From Streptomyces canus (GTDB lineage Bacteria > Actinomycetota > Actinomycetes > Streptomycetales > Streptomycetaceae), in NCBI RefSeq assembly GCF_001514145.1, contig NZ_KQ948658.1, positions 393,430-457,429 on the forward strand: a DNA stretch of 64,000 nt. Direction: 5' to 3'. The notes under the pieces are model-generated. The model was not told the DNA's origin and did no database searches. It saw only the letters and a list, made by a program, of their open reading frames with translations. Made by a program: the position numbers and the translations under genes. Shown piece after piece: positions 54,408 to 63,236 of the stretch; position 1 is the first letter of the stretch, and each line of letters begins with the position of its first letter.

Positions 54408-55913
54408 TCACACGGGATGCCGCCCGACGAACTCCCGCTCGTCCCCCGCCGGCGCCCGCACCGCCGGTGCCTCTCTGCGGCGCCCGCCCGGCCTTCCCGG
54501 ATGCTGCCCCAGCGTCGGTCCCTGTGCCGACGGCAGGCGGACCACCGCGTCCAGGCCGCCCGTCGCCGCCGCGCGCAGGCTCGCCTCGCCGCCGCTCGCG
54601 TGCGCCAGCCGCTGGACCAGGGCGAGGCCCAGACCGGTGCCGCCCTTGGGGGCGCCCGGTGCGCGCCAGAAGCGGTCGAAGGCGCGGGCGCGCTGGTCGG
54701 CCGTCATGCCGGGTCCCTCGTCGGTGACGTGCAGGTCCACCCAGCCGGGGTGGAGGGCGCGGCGGGACGGGGCGTTCGGACGCAGTTCCACGGTCACCGT
54801 GCTGCCGGCCGGCGAGGCGCGCAGCGCGTTGGACAGGAGGTTGTCCAGGATCTGCTCCACGGCGCCCGGGAGCGCGAGGACCGGGCCCCCGCTGCCCGCG
54901 AACAGGACCAGCGAGACACCCTGCCGGCCGTAGAGAGGCAGCCAGGTGCGGTGCCGCTCCGCGCAGACCTCGCCGACGTCCACCGGGCGCCGCGTCGCCG
55001 CGTGCTCCTCCAGCCGGGCCATCGCGAGCAGCCCCTCCACCATCCGGGCCAGCCGGTCGGTCTCCGTCACGGCCGCGGTCAGGCTGCCCCGGCCGCGCGC
55101 GGACACGCTCGGCTCCAGGTTCTCCAGGCGCAGCCGCAGCGCGGCCAGCGGCGTCTTGAGCTGGTGCGAGGCCTCGCCCGCGAAGGCGCGCTGAGCGTCG
55201 AGAAGATGGGCGAGCCGGGCCGCCGTACGGTTGAACGCGGCGGCCAGACTGCGGACTTCGGGCGGGCCCTTGGTCACCGCCACCGGCGTCGCGCGGCCTC
55301 CGTCCGCCAACTCGTGTGTGGCCCGCTCCAGTTCACGGATGGGGCGGCCGGTCCAGCGCGCGATGCCGAAGCCCACGAGGACGACGGCCGTGAGGACACC
55401 GAGCCCGCCGAGGGCGAGCAGCAGCCACACGTGATGGACGCGCTCGTGCACCATCCGGGTGGGGACCGTCAGCCACACGGCACCCTGAGCGCCGTGGCCC
55501 ATGGGCGCGGCGACCGACAGGTACTCGACCCCGCCGATCGTGGAGGTGCGCACGTCCGCCGTCGACGCGCCCCGCAGCGCCGCCACGATGCCCGGCCGGG
55601 AGGCCAGGGCGGCGGACGCCTTCCCGGACAGCGGGTGCGAGGAGGCCAGCAGCGCGCCCGCCTCGTCCACGACGACGACCTTCCCGCCGATGCGCGCGGC
55701 ACAGTGGACCACCCGCTGGGGCAGGTCCCGCTCGGCGCGGCCCGTCTCCAGTGCCAGCGCCGCGTACGCGGAGACCGACTCGGCCTCGTCCCGCGCGGCG
55801 CCCACCACCCGCTCCCGCTCGCCGCGTGAGTACACGAACCCCAGCGGGATCTCCAGGCAGAGCAGCACCAGGGTGGCCAGAGTGAGATAGCTGAGCAGGA
55901 TCCGGCGCGTCAT
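54408..55913 (-). CDS. Sensor histidine kinase (OmpR/EnvZ type)
   Basis: This 501-aa membrane kinase has TM1 at residues 5-28, a roughly 130-residue extracytoplasmic sensor domain and TM2 at about 165-190. A HAMP region starts ARWTGRPIRELERATHELADG. HisKA has phospho-acceptor H250 in EASHQLKTPLAALRLRLENL. HATPase has N-box QILDNLLSNALRAS, G1 VTDEGPGM and G2 GGTGLGLALVQRLA. The C-terminal tail is basic. Its start overlaps the response regulator stop (ATGA). The signal is unknown. Confidence 0.93.
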   Translation of the reverse strand: MTRRILLSYLTLATLVLLCLEIPLGFVYSRGERERVVGAARDEAESVSAYAALALETGRAERDLPQRVVHCAARIGGKVVVVDEAGALLASSHPLSGKASAALASRPGIVAALRGASTADVRTSTIGGVEYLSVAAPMGHGAQGAVWLTVPTRMVHERVHHVWLLLALGGLGVLTAVVLVGFGIARWTGRPIRELERATHELADGGRATPVAVTKGPPEVRSLAAAFNRTAARLAHLLDAQRAFAGEASHQLKTPLAALRLRLENLEPSVSARGRGSLTAAVTETDRLARMVEGLLAMARLEEHAATRRPVDVGEVCAERHRTWLPLYGRQGVSLVLFAGSGGPVLALPGAVEQILDNLLSNALRASPAGSTVTVELRPNAPSRRALHPGWVDLHVTDEGPGMTADQRARAFDRFWRAPGAPKGGTGLGLALVQRLAHASGGEASLRAAATGGLDAVVRLPSAQGPTLGQHPGRPGGRRREAPAVRAPAGDEREFVGRHPV

Positions 55914-56614
55914 GCCGGCCCGGCCGGTCCGGTGTGCACCGCCAGCCGGAAGCCGACCCCGCGCAGCGTCTGGATCCAGGCCGGATGCCCCAACTTCCTT
56001 CGCAGCGAGGCGACATGGACGTCCAGAGTCTTCGTCGGGCCTTCGTAGAACGGGTCCCAGACCCGGTCCAGGATCTGCTGCCGGGAGTAGACCGCGCCCG
56101 GGTCCTCGGTGAGCAGCGCGAGCAGGTCGAACTCCTTGGGTGTGAGCGGTACTTGGGCCTCGCCGATCCAGACCTGCCGGGTACGGCGGTCCACGGCGAG
56201 CGGACCGGGTTCGGGCGCGGGAGCCGCCGTGGGCGGCGGGACGGCGGCCTCCTGCGTGCGCCGCGTCCGCCGGGTCACGGCCCGCACCCGGGCCACCAAC
56301 TCCCTTACGCTGAACGGCTTCGCGAGATAGTCGTCGGCGCCGAGTTCCAGGCCCAGGACCCGGTCGGCCTCCTCCCCGCGCGCGCTGAGGATGACGATCG
56401 GGACGTCGGAGACCTCACGGATGCCCCGGCAGACGTCGATGCCGTCCATGTCCGGCAGCCCCAGGTCCAGGAGTACGACATCGCCGTGCGGCCCTCTCAG
56501 CCCCTCGCTGCCGGTGGTCACGTGATCGACCGTCAGGCCGAAGTGACCGAGGCCCTCGGCCAGGGGTTCGGCGATCGTCTCGTCGTCCTCGATGAGCAGC
56601 ACGCGCAGGCCCAT
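55910..56614 (-). CDS. OmpR-family response regulator
   Basis: This 234-aa protein has a receiver domain with acidic pocket LIEDDE, phospho-acceptor D50 in VVLLDLGLPDMDG and Lys in YLAKPFS. A Pro/Ala-rich linker of about 20 residues leads to a winged-helix DNA-binding domain (PLTPKEFDLLALL; TKTLDVHVASLRRKLG). The ATG at 56614 is preferred to a GTG six codons earlier. It forms an operon with the kinase at 54408 and is divergent from the carbonic anhydrase/SulP operon, which it may control. Confidence 0.92.
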   Translation of the reverse strand: MGLRVLLIEDDETIAEPLAEGLGHFGLTVDHVTTGSEGLRGPHGDVVLLDLGLPDMDGIDVCRGIREVSDVPIVILSARGEEADRVLGLELGADDYLAKPFSVRELVARVRAVTRRTRRTQEAAVPPPTAAPAPEPGPLAVDRRTRQVWIGEAQVPLTPKEFDLLALLTEDPGAVYSRQQILDRVWDPFYEGPTKTLDVHVASLRRKLGHPAWIQTLRGVGFRLAVHTGPAGPA

Positions 56615-56809
56615 ACGTCTTATCTCTCCCACCCGAATTCATATTCTCTGCCCTGTGCCCGACACGCTACAAGAAGCAGGCTCGTACCGGGAGTCGGGAA
56701 AAAGAATGTCCTGCTTCTGGCCGCGCTCTGGCCCGCTTTTAACCTTCCTCTGTACATCGTCCCTCTACGGTGATGCGCACTGGTCGAACTGCCAGCTCAG
56801 GAGGCACCC

Positions 56810-57415
56810 TTGAAGGCATTGCTGGACCGTGCGCGCTCGTTCAGGCGGCGGGTCGATTTCGAGAGCGGCGAATACCGGAAACTGACCGAGGGGCAATACC
56901 CGGAGGCACTCTTCATTACCTGCTCGGATTCGCGAGTCATACCCGCACTGATCACCGGCGCCCGGCCCGGTGAGATATTCGAGCTGCGCAACGCGGGCAA
57001 TATCGTGCCGTCGTACGGACAGCACGCGGCAGGTGGTGAGGCCGCCACCATCGAGTACGCACTGGAGGTGCTCGGGGTTCAGGACGTGGTCGTGTGCGGT
57101 CACTCACACTGCGGGGCGATGGGGGCGCTGCGCTCCGGCGACGACCTGACCGCGCTGCCCGGGGTGGACGCGTGGCTGGGCCTGGCCCGCCCGTCCCTTG
57201 CCCCCGTGCTCACCGGCGCCCCCGACGACCTGGAGCTCTCCGACGTCGTCCAGCGCAACGTCGTCAACCAGCTCGCCGCGCTGCGGAGTTACCCCGTGGT
57301 GCGGCAGCGGCTCGACAGCGACCGGCTGCGGTTGCACGGCTGGTACTACGAGGTCGACAACGGCCAGGTGCACGAGCTCGACGAGGACGGCCGCTTCCGG
57401 GTGCACGCCGGATGA
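56810..57415 (+). CDS. Beta-class carbonic anhydrase
   Basis: This 201-aa zinc enzyme interconverts CO2 and bicarbonate. Zinc ligands are C38 in CSDSR and the His and Cys of HSHCGAM, and the Asp-Arg dyad is in CSDSR. RNAGNIVPS is the family loop. The start is TTG 56810 with CAGGAGG upstream. Its stop overlaps the start of the SulP transporter gene (ATGA). The pairing suggests that the enzyme supplies or consumes bicarbonate handled by the transporter. Confidence 0.93.
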   Translation: MKALLDRARSFRRRVDFESGEYRKLTEGQYPEALFITCSDSRVIPALITGARPGEIFELRNAGNIVPSYGQHAAGGEAATIEYALEVLGVQDVVVCGHSHCGAMGALRSGDDLTALPGVDAWLGLARPSLAPVLTGAPDDLELSDVVQRNVVNQLAALRSYPVVRQRLDSDRLRLHGWYYEVDNGQVHELDEDGRFRVHAG

Positions 57416-59721
57416 GCGGGGCACATGCGCGGGGACGGGGGGACAGGGCCGCGCCGAAAGGCCGTAGGGAACCGAGGAGTTCGGGACAACCGGCCGACTC
57501 GCGGGAGCCGAGCAGCCCACAGGCACCCAAGGGCTCGAACGGCCCGAAGGGCGACCTCGGCACCGAGATCACCGCCTCCCTCGTCGTGTTCCTCGTCGCC
57601 CTGCCGCTCTGCATCGGGGTGGCCGTCGCCTCCGGGGTCCCGGCCGAACTGGGCATCATCTCCGGGGTGATCGGCGGACTCGTGGTCGGCGCGGTCCGCG
57701 GCAGCACCTTGCAGGTCAGCGGACCCGCCGCGGGGCTCGCCGCGCTGGTCGCGGAGACGGTCGCCGAGCACGGGGTGGCCATGCTCGGGGTGATCGTCCT
57801 GTGCTCGGGGATCCTCCAGGTCGTGCTCGGTGTCGTACGGCTCGGGCGGATGTTCCAGGCCATCTCGATCGCCGTCGTGCAGGGCATGCTCGCCGGGATC
57901 GGGCTGCCGCTGATGTTCAGCCAGGCCTATCCGATGGCCGACGACAAGGCGCCCGGCGCACCGATCGAGAACATGGCCGGGATCCCCGGGCTGCTCGCGA
58001 ACGTCCTGACCGACCGGCAGGCGATGACCGCGCTGCTGCTCGGCATCGTCACCGTTGTCCTGAGCTTCGTGTGGAAGAAGGCACCGGGACCGGTCAGGAA
58101 GGTCCCGGCCGCGCTGGTCGCGGTGGGCATCGGGATCGCGGTCGCCGCGCTGCCCGGGGTCGAGGTGAAGACCCTCCAGGTCGGCAACCTGCTCGCGGCC
58201 GTCCAGGTGCCGGGCGCCGAGCAGTTCGCGGGTCTCGCCGACGCGGCCATCATCACGTCGATCCTCACCTTCACGGTCATCGCCTCGGCGGAGAGCCTCT
58301 TTACGGCGGCGGCCGTGGACCGCATGCACAGCGGTCCGCGCACCCGCTACAACACCGAACTCGTGGCCCAGGGCGCCGGGAACACGGTGGCCGGCATCCT
58401 CGGCGCGCTTCCGATCACGGCCGTGGTCGCACGCAGTTCGGCGAACGTCCAGGCGGGCGCGAAGACCCGGCTCTCCCGCACCCTGCACGGTCTGTGGCTG
58501 CTGGCCTTCGCGCTGCTGCTCCCGCAGGTCCTCGCGCTGATCCCGATCTCGGTACTGGCCGGGGTCCTGGTGCACAGCGGGTGGAAGCTGCTCGCGCCGG
58601 AGGAGTTCCCGAAGATGTGGCGCCAGGACCGGGGCGAGTTCGTGGTCATGACCGTCACCACGCTCGTCATCGTGGCGACCGCGCTGCTGGAGGGCGTGCT
58701 CGTGGGGCTCGCGGCGGGCATCGTGCTGGCCGCCCTGCGCATGTCGCAGACCGTGATCCGGCAGCACATCGAGGACGACACCGCGAAGATCGTCATGGCC
58801 GGCAACGCGACCTTCCTGCGCCTGCCGAAGGTCATCGAGGCCCTGGAGGCCGCGGCCGCCTCCGGCAAGCCGCGCATCCGCCTCGACCTCACCGGCGTGA
58901 CCCACCTGGACCACGCCTGCCGCAGCCAGGTGGAGGAGTTCACGGCCCAGCAGCGGGGGAGGGGGCTGCGGGTGGAACTGCTGATGCCGGGGCCGGGGGT
59001 GGTCGCGGCGACGGCGGCGACCTCGGCGGCCGACGCGCGGACTGTCGGGGCGGCGTCCGGCGGTGCCGACGTGGTGGGTGCGGGGATGGCGTCCAGGGGT
59101 GCCGGTGCCGGTGCCGGTGCTGGAGCGGGGGCGGTGTCCGCAGATGCCGGTGCACTGGGTGCCGGTGCGGCGGGTGCCTGGTCGACGTCCGTGGGGGCTG
59201 GGGCGGAGGGCACGGGGGCGGAGTCCGTGGGCGCTGGGGCGGCGAGTCCCGGGGTGGCGTCCGGAGGTGCCGGGGCGCTGGGTGCTCGGGCGGCGTCCGG
59301 GGGTGCTGGGGCGATGGGCGCTTGGACGACGTCCGCGGGTGCCGGGGCGGAGGGCGCCGGGGCGAGGTCGGTCGGTGCCGGGGTACCGGGCGAGTGGGCA
59401 TTCGGGAGCAGGACCTCCGCCGAGCCGGCCCTCGGCGGCCAGGTCTCCGACACAGCCGCCGGTGGCGAGGGGCGCCCATTCGATACGGGGGCCGCCGGAG
59501 CCGGACCCGTCGCCTCCTGGCCCGACATCTCCGATGCCCACGACTTCTCCGCAGCCGGGGCTGACGACGCGCCCGGCACCCGGCCCGACGGCTTCCGCAC
59601 CCCGGCCGCTTCCGCAGCCGAGGCGTTCCCAGGTGAGCCGGGCCCCGGGGCCGAATGGTTCTACCTGGACACGCGGCCCGTGCCGGACGATTACGCGCCG
59701 CGCCCTCCGCTCGTAGGCTGA
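57412..59721 (+). CDS. SulP-family anion transporter with STAS domain and long Ala/Gly-rich tail
   Basis: This 769-aa membrane protein has a low-complexity N-terminus of about 45 residues. Sulfate_transp helices run over about 50-440 (ITASLVVFLVALPLCIGVAVASG; STLQVSGPAAGLAALV; VVARSSANVQAGAKTRLS). A STAS domain spans about 455-530 (FLRLPKVIEALEAAAASGKPRI; DLTGVTHLDHACRSQVEEF). A tail of about 230 residues is rich in Ala, Gly and Ser, with approximate repeats such as GAWSTSVGAGAEG/GAWTTSAGAGAEG. Beta-carbonic-anhydrase coupling points to bicarbonate as substrate. The tail is beyond the normal family length (about 500-560) and is probably cytoplasmic and disordered. Confidence 0.9.
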   Translation: MSGAHARGRGDRAAPKGRREPRSSGQPADSREPSSPQAPKGSNGPKGDLGTEITASLVVFLVALPLCIGVAVASGVPAELGIISGVIGGLVVGAVRGSTLQVSGPAAGLAALVAETVAEHGVAMLGVIVLCSGILQVVLGVVRLGRMFQAISIAVVQGMLAGIGLPLMFSQAYPMADDKAPGAPIENMAGIPGLLANVLTDRQAMTALLLGIVTVVLSFVWKKAPGPVRKVPAALVAVGIGIAVAALPGVEVKTLQVGNLLAAVQVPGAEQFAGLADAAIITSILTFTVIASAESLFTAAAVDRMHSGPRTRYNTELVAQGAGNTVAGILGALPITAVVARSSANVQAGAKTRLSRTLHGLWLLAFALLLPQVLALIPISVLAGVLVHSGWKLLAPEEFPKMWRQDRGEFVVMTVTTLVIVATALLEGVLVGLAAGIVLAALRMSQTVIRQHIEDDTAKIVMAGNATFLRLPKVIEALEAAAASGKPRIRLDLTGVTHLDHACRSQVEEFTAQQRGRGLRVELLMPGPGVVAATAATSAADARTVGAASGGADVVGAGMASRGAGAGAGAGAGAVSADAGALGAGAAGAWSTSVGAGAEGTGAESVGAGAASPGVASGGAGALGARAASGGAGAMGAWTTSAGAGAEGAGARSVGAGVPGEWAFGSRTSAEPALGGQVSDTAAGGEGRPFDTGAAGAGPVASWPDISDAHDFSAAGADDAPGTRPDGFRTPAASAAEAFPGEPGPGAEWFYLDTRPVPDDYAPRPPLVG

Positions 59722-59750
59722 GGCCCACCGTCTGCGGAGGGAGCCCGGTC

Positions 59751-60677
59751 ATGTCCGGCTGGAACGTGAAGGCCATCCCCGATCAGAGCGGACGCGTGGC
59801 CGTCGTCACCGGGGCCAACAGCGGGATCGGGTACGCCACCGCGCGGGAGCTGGCCCGTAGGGGCGCCCGCGTGCTGCTCGCCTGCCGCAGCGAGGCGCGC
59901 GGTGCCGGGGCCGGGGAGCGGCTGGTCGCCGAAGTGCCGGAAGCGGAGGTGCAGTTCGCCCGCCTGGATCTCGGGGACCTGTCCTCCGTACGGCAGTTCG
60001 CGGCGGCGTACCCCTACGACCGCCTCGACCTGCTGATCAACAACGCGGGCGTGATGGCACTGCCGTACGGCACGACGGCGGACGGCTTCGAGACGCAGTT
60101 CGGCACGAACCACCTGGGCCACTTCGCGCTGACCGGCCTGCTGCTGCCCACGCTTCTCGAGACACCCGCGGCACGCGTCGTGACCGTCTCCAGCACGGCG
60201 CACGCGCTGGCCAACATCGACATCGACGACCTCAACAGCGAGCGTCGCTACCGCCGTTGGGTCGCCTACGCCCGCTCCAAGACCGCCAACCTTCTCTTCG
60301 TCCACGAACTGGCCCGCAGGCTGGCGGCCCACGGCTCGGACGTGGTCGCGGCGGCGGCGCACCCCGGGTACGCGGCCACCAACCTCCAGACGGCGGGCCC
60401 GAAGATGGCAGGCCGCAGGGCCGCGGAACGCTTCATGCGGGTCGGCAACCGTTTCTTCGCCCAGTCCGCCGACGCCGGGGCCCTGCCCACCCTCTACGCC
60501 GCCACCGCCCCCGACGTACCCCCCGACTCCTTCACCGGCCCCTCGCTCGGGGGCTGGCGCGGTTCCCCGGCCCCCTCCTGGCGGGCCCCCTGGACCCGCG
60601 ACGACCGGGCGTCCCCACGCCTTTGGACCGCCTCGGAGGAGCTCACGGGGGTGACGTACGACGCTCTGAAGGTCTGA
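59751..60677 (+). CDS. Short-chain dehydrogenase/reductase (retinol-dehydrogenase-like)
   Basis: This 308-aa cytosolic oxidoreductase has cofactor loop TGANSGIG at residues 20-27. NNAGVMALPYGTT is followed by GTNHLGHFALT, VSSTAH (catalytic Ser) and YARSK (YxxxK). The NNAG..NHLGHF arrangement is that of the retinol/protochlorophyllide-like SDR branch. ATG 59751 has GGAGGGAG upstream. Its stop is 4 bases from that of the convergent LysE gene. The substrate is unknown. Confidence 0.88.
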   Translation: MSGWNVKAIPDQSGRVAVVTGANSGIGYATARELARRGARVLLACRSEARGAGAGERLVAEVPEAEVQFARLDLGDLSSVRQFAAAYPYDRLDLLINNAGVMALPYGTTADGFETQFGTNHLGHFALTGLLLPTLLETPAARVVTVSSTAHALANIDIDDLNSERRYRRWVAYARSKTANLLFVHELARRLAAHGSDVVAAAAHPGYAATNLQTAGPKMAGRRAAERFMRVGNRFFAQSADAGALPTLYAATAPDVPPDSFTGPSLGGWRGSPAPSWRAPWTRDDRASPRLWTASEELTGVTYDALKV

Positions 60678-60681
60678 GCTC

Positions 60682-61344
60682 TCAGTCCTTCCGGCCGGTC
60701 ACCGCCACCGTCACACCCAGTCCGATCATGGTCAGTCCGCCGACCCCGCCCACCAGGGAGAGGCGGCGCGGCGAGCGGGCGAACCAGCCCCGCGCGGTCG
60801 CCGCGACCAGCCCCCACACGGCGTCGGAGACCAGCGCGATGACGTTGAACACCAGCCCGAGCAGCAGCATCTGCGCGGCCACATGGCCCTGACCGCGGTC
60901 CACGAACTGCGGCAGTACGGCGGCGAAGAACACGATGGTCTTGGGGTTGGTCACGCCGACCGCGAACCCCTCCCAGAACGTCCGCAGACCGCCGTGCCCC
61001 GCCGCCGCAGCCGTCACGTCCTCGGCGAACGCCGCGCGCAGCGACCCGCGCCCGCGCCACGCCTTGACGCCCAGGTACACGAGGTAGGCGGCTCCGGCGA
61101 GCTTGAGCGTGGTGAAGACCAGGACCGAGCGCTCCACGATCGAACCGACCCCGAACGCGACGGCCAGCACCAGCACATAGGCGCCGACCGTGTTCCCCGC
61201 CACCGTGGTCAGGGCGGCACGCCGGCCCTGAGCGAGTGCCCGGCCGATCACGAACAGCACGCTGGGTCCGGGGACCACGATCAGCAGGAACGACATGGCC
61301 GCGAAGGCGAGGAGACGGTCGGTGGGCACCATGGCGCCATGCAA
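60682..61344 (-). CDS. LysE/RhtB-family exporter
   Basis: This 220-aa membrane protein has six hydrophobic helices. The family signature VPGPSVLFVIGRALAQGRRA and the NPK segment (GVTNPKTIVFFAAVLPQF) are intact. It probably exports amino acids or related amines. It starts at 61344 or Met5 (61332). It lies downstream of the SDR gene at 61404 on the same strand, separated by 59 bases, so it may be co-transcribed with it. Confidence 0.87.
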   Translation of the reverse strand: MHGAMVPTDRLLAFAAMSFLLIVVPGPSVLFVIGRALAQGRRAALTTVAGNTVGAYVLVLAVAFGVGSIVERSVLVFTTLKLAGAAYLVYLGVKAWRGRGSLRAAFAEDVTAAAAGHGGLRTFWEGFAVGVTNPKTIVFFAAVLPQFVDRGQGHVAAQMLLLGLVFNVIALVSDAVWGLVAATARGWFARSPRRLSLVGGVGGLTMIGLGVTVAVTGRKD

Positions 61345-61403
61345 GCACGGGGGACCCGCGCCCTCCAGCGGATTTTCTCCGGCCGATCTTCGCCGGTGGA
61401 CTG

Positions 61404-62165
61404 TCAGGCCGTCGCCCCGCTGTCCACCACCAGGTCGGTGCCCACCACCGAGGAGGCGTCGTCCGAGGCCAGGTACAGGACGGCGGCGGCGATCTCGGAC
61501 GTGGTCGAGACACGGCCCAGGGGGAGGGCGGCCTTCGCACGCTCGGCGCGGTCCGCCTCCGTCTCGCCGGGGCGCAGGGACATCGGGGTGTCCACCGCGC
61601 CGGGGCTGACCGCGTTGATGCGGACACCGTCGTGGATGTGGTCCAGGGCCGCGCCCCGGGTGAGGGCGGAGACGGCCGCCTTCGTGGCGGCGTACGCGGC
61701 GGCGCCTGGGGCGCGGGTGTGGGCGCCGAAGGTGGAGGCGATGTTCACGATCGCGCCGCCGGAGGGCTGCGAGCGCATCTGGCGGATCTCGGCCCGGAGC
61801 GCCAGGAACATCCCGGTGAGGTTGATGTCGAGCTGTTCCTGCCAGTCCGCCGACGACAGTTCGGCCAGGGGCTGCCCGCCCCGGAACACCCCCGCGTTGT
61901 TGACGGCCACGTCGAGCGAGCCGAAGCGGTCCACCGCGACGTCCACGACGGCCTGCATCTCGGCGTCCCGCGCGACGTCCCCCGTCACCATGAGTGCCTT
62001 GCCGCCCGCCTCCTCGATCAGCCGGACCGTTTCCGTCAGCGGCTCCCGCCCGCGTCCGGCGACGACCACCTGCGCACCCTCCGCGGCGAACGCCAGGGCG
62101 ATGGCCCGGCCGATTCCCGAGCCCGCGCCGGTGACGAGAGCGGTCCTGCCGATGAAGCGCGTCAT
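61404..62165 (-). CDS. Classical short-chain dehydrogenase/reductase
   Basis: This 253-aa enzyme has TGAGSGIG at residues 12-19, NNAG, catalytic Ser in IASTFG, YAATK (YxxxK) and SPGAVDTPM. The classical SDR length and VGTDLVVDSG ending place it with 3-oxoacyl-ACP-reductase-like enzymes. It lies downstream of a TetR gene on the same strand and is preceded by a TTCTTGACCGA direct repeat, so it is likely repressed by that regulator. The substrate is unknown. Confidence 0.9.
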   Translation of the reverse strand: MTRFIGRTALVTGAGSGIGRAIALAFAAEGAQVVVAGRGREPLTETVRLIEEAGGKALMVTGDVARDAEMQAVVDVAVDRFGSLDVAVNNAGVFRGGQPLAELSSADWQEQLDINLTGMFLALRAEIRQMRSQPSGGAIVNIASTFGAHTRAPGAAAYAATKAAVSALTRGAALDHIHDGVRINAVSPGAVDTPMSLRPGETEADRAERAKAALPLGRVSTTSEIAAAVLYLASDDASSVVGTDLVVDSGATA

Positions 62166-62176
62166 GATCTCCCCTG

Positions 62177-62211
62177 ATTCTTGACCGACTTATTCTTGAC
62201 CGATCGGTTCA
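62177..62211. promoter_or_regulatory. Operator-like repeats before the SDR gene
   Basis: ATTCTTGACCGA occurs at 62177-62188 and 62192-62203. The second copy runs into ACCGATCGGT (62199-62208), a perfect 10-bp palindrome ending GGTTCA. The same block recurs before the TetR gene (62862-62880), so both are likely sites of that regulator. Confidence 0.65.
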
Positions 62212-62254
62212 GTATGGCGGCAAAAAAAAGGGGCGCCGCCCGCCCTGAAAGGGT

Positions 62255-62839
62255 TCAGTCGAGCAGCGCCAATGCCTGTTCCGCCGCGTCCCGCACCCGT
62301 GCCGGGTCCGCCGACGCCTTGCCGACGACACGCAGCCCCTGGAGCAGCACCAGCAGCATCCTGGCGAGGGTCAACGGGTCGCGGTCCGCCGGCAGTTCGC
62401 CCTGCGCCTGCGCGCGGACCAGCGCCGAGTGCAGCACGGTCTCCAGCTGGTCCCAATTGCGCTCGACGTGGCGCGCGGCCGCCGGGTCGTGCGGGGCCAG
62501 TTCGGCCGCCGCGTTGGTGACCATGCAGCCGTTTTGGCGCAGTTGCTCGTCGGCGGCCTCCGTGGCGTACCGCCGTACGACCGTCCGCACGGCCGGCAGC
62601 GCGGGCCCCGGCTGGGACAGCTCCCGCACGATCGGCGGGAGTCCTGCCCGGTCGTAGCGGTCCAGTGCCCTCAGGTACAGCTCGTGCTTGCTGCCGAAGG
62701 TGGCGTAGATGCTGGCCCGCCCGATACCGAGGTGCTCCACGAGGTCGGACATCGACGTCGCCTCGTAGCCGCGCCGCCAGAACAGCTCCAGAGCTGCCTG
62801 CAGCGCGGCCTCGGGATCGAACTCCTTGGTCCTGGCCAC
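62255..62839 (-). CDS. TetR-family transcriptional regulator
   Basis: This 194-aa repressor has a helix-turn-helix at residues about 10-55 (ALQAALELFWRRGYEATSMSDLVEHLGIGRASIYATFGSK). The C-terminal TetR_C domain has the NGCMVTNAAAEL segment containing a single Cys, typical of the AcrR/NemR-like branch, whose members respond to reactive electrophiles. It probably represses itself and the downstream SDR through the shared TTCTTGACCGA operators. Confidence 0.9.
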   Translation of the reverse strand: MARTKEFDPEAALQAALELFWRRGYEATSMSDLVEHLGIGRASIYATFGSKHELYLRALDRYDRAGLPPIVRELSQPGPALPAVRTVVRRYATEAADEQLRQNGCMVTNAAAELAPHDPAAARHVERNWDQLETVLHSALVRAQAQGELPADRDPLTLARMLLVLLQGLRVVGKASADPARVRDAAEQALALLD

Positions 62840-62861
62840 GTGTCGCAGCCTAGGCTTATCG

Positions 62862-62880
62862 AGAACGGTCGGTCAAGAAA
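62862..62880. promoter_or_regulatory. Operator-like site before the TetR gene
   Basis: The minus strand reads TTTCTTGACCGACCGTTCT, matching TTCTTGACCGATCGGTTC upstream of the SDR. It lies 23-41 bases before the TetR start, supporting autoregulation. Confidence 0.6.
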
Positions 62881-62885
62881 GGTTT

Positions 62886-63236
62886 CTACGCCGCCCGCAC
62901 CGCGTACGTCGTGATCCGCACCGACTCGTCGTCCAGGCACTGCCCGGTCTCCAGGTCGAAGCGCTGCTTCAGCAGCGGTGAGGCCACGAACGGCCGTCCC
63001 TGGTGGGTGCCGGTCAGGCCGCGGGAGAGGACCGCCGCGCCGCCGAAGGGGTCGCGGTTGTCGACGGCGTACAGGTTGCCGGCGCGGTCGCGGAACAGGG
63101 CGGCCTGACGGCCGTCGGGCAGCAGGGCCGCCACGCCCCGGCCGGGGAGCAGCCGGGCCAGCTCGCAGACCGCGAACCAGTCGTCGTTCAGCTGGAGTTC
63201 GACCTTCAGGTCGGTGGTCTCGGGTGCCAGGGTCAT
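62886..63236 (-). CDS. nirD: Nitrite reductase (NADH) small subunit
   Basis: This 116-aa Rieske-fold subunit of assimilatory nitrite reductase is present. FAVCELARLLPGRGVAALLPDG and LYAVDNRDPFGGAAVLSRGL are typical of NirD, as is the absence of the Rieske Cys-His ligands. Its ATG overlaps the nirB stop (ATGA), so the two are coupled. It is likely involved in nitrogen assimilation, regulated by GlnR in relatives; the promoter is outside the window. Confidence 0.93.
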   Translation of the reverse strand: MTLAPETTDLKVELQLNDDWFAVCELARLLPGRGVAALLPDGRQAALFRDRAGNLYAVDNRDPFGGAAVLSRGLTGTHQGRPFVASPLLKQRFDLETGQCLDDESVRITTYAVRAA

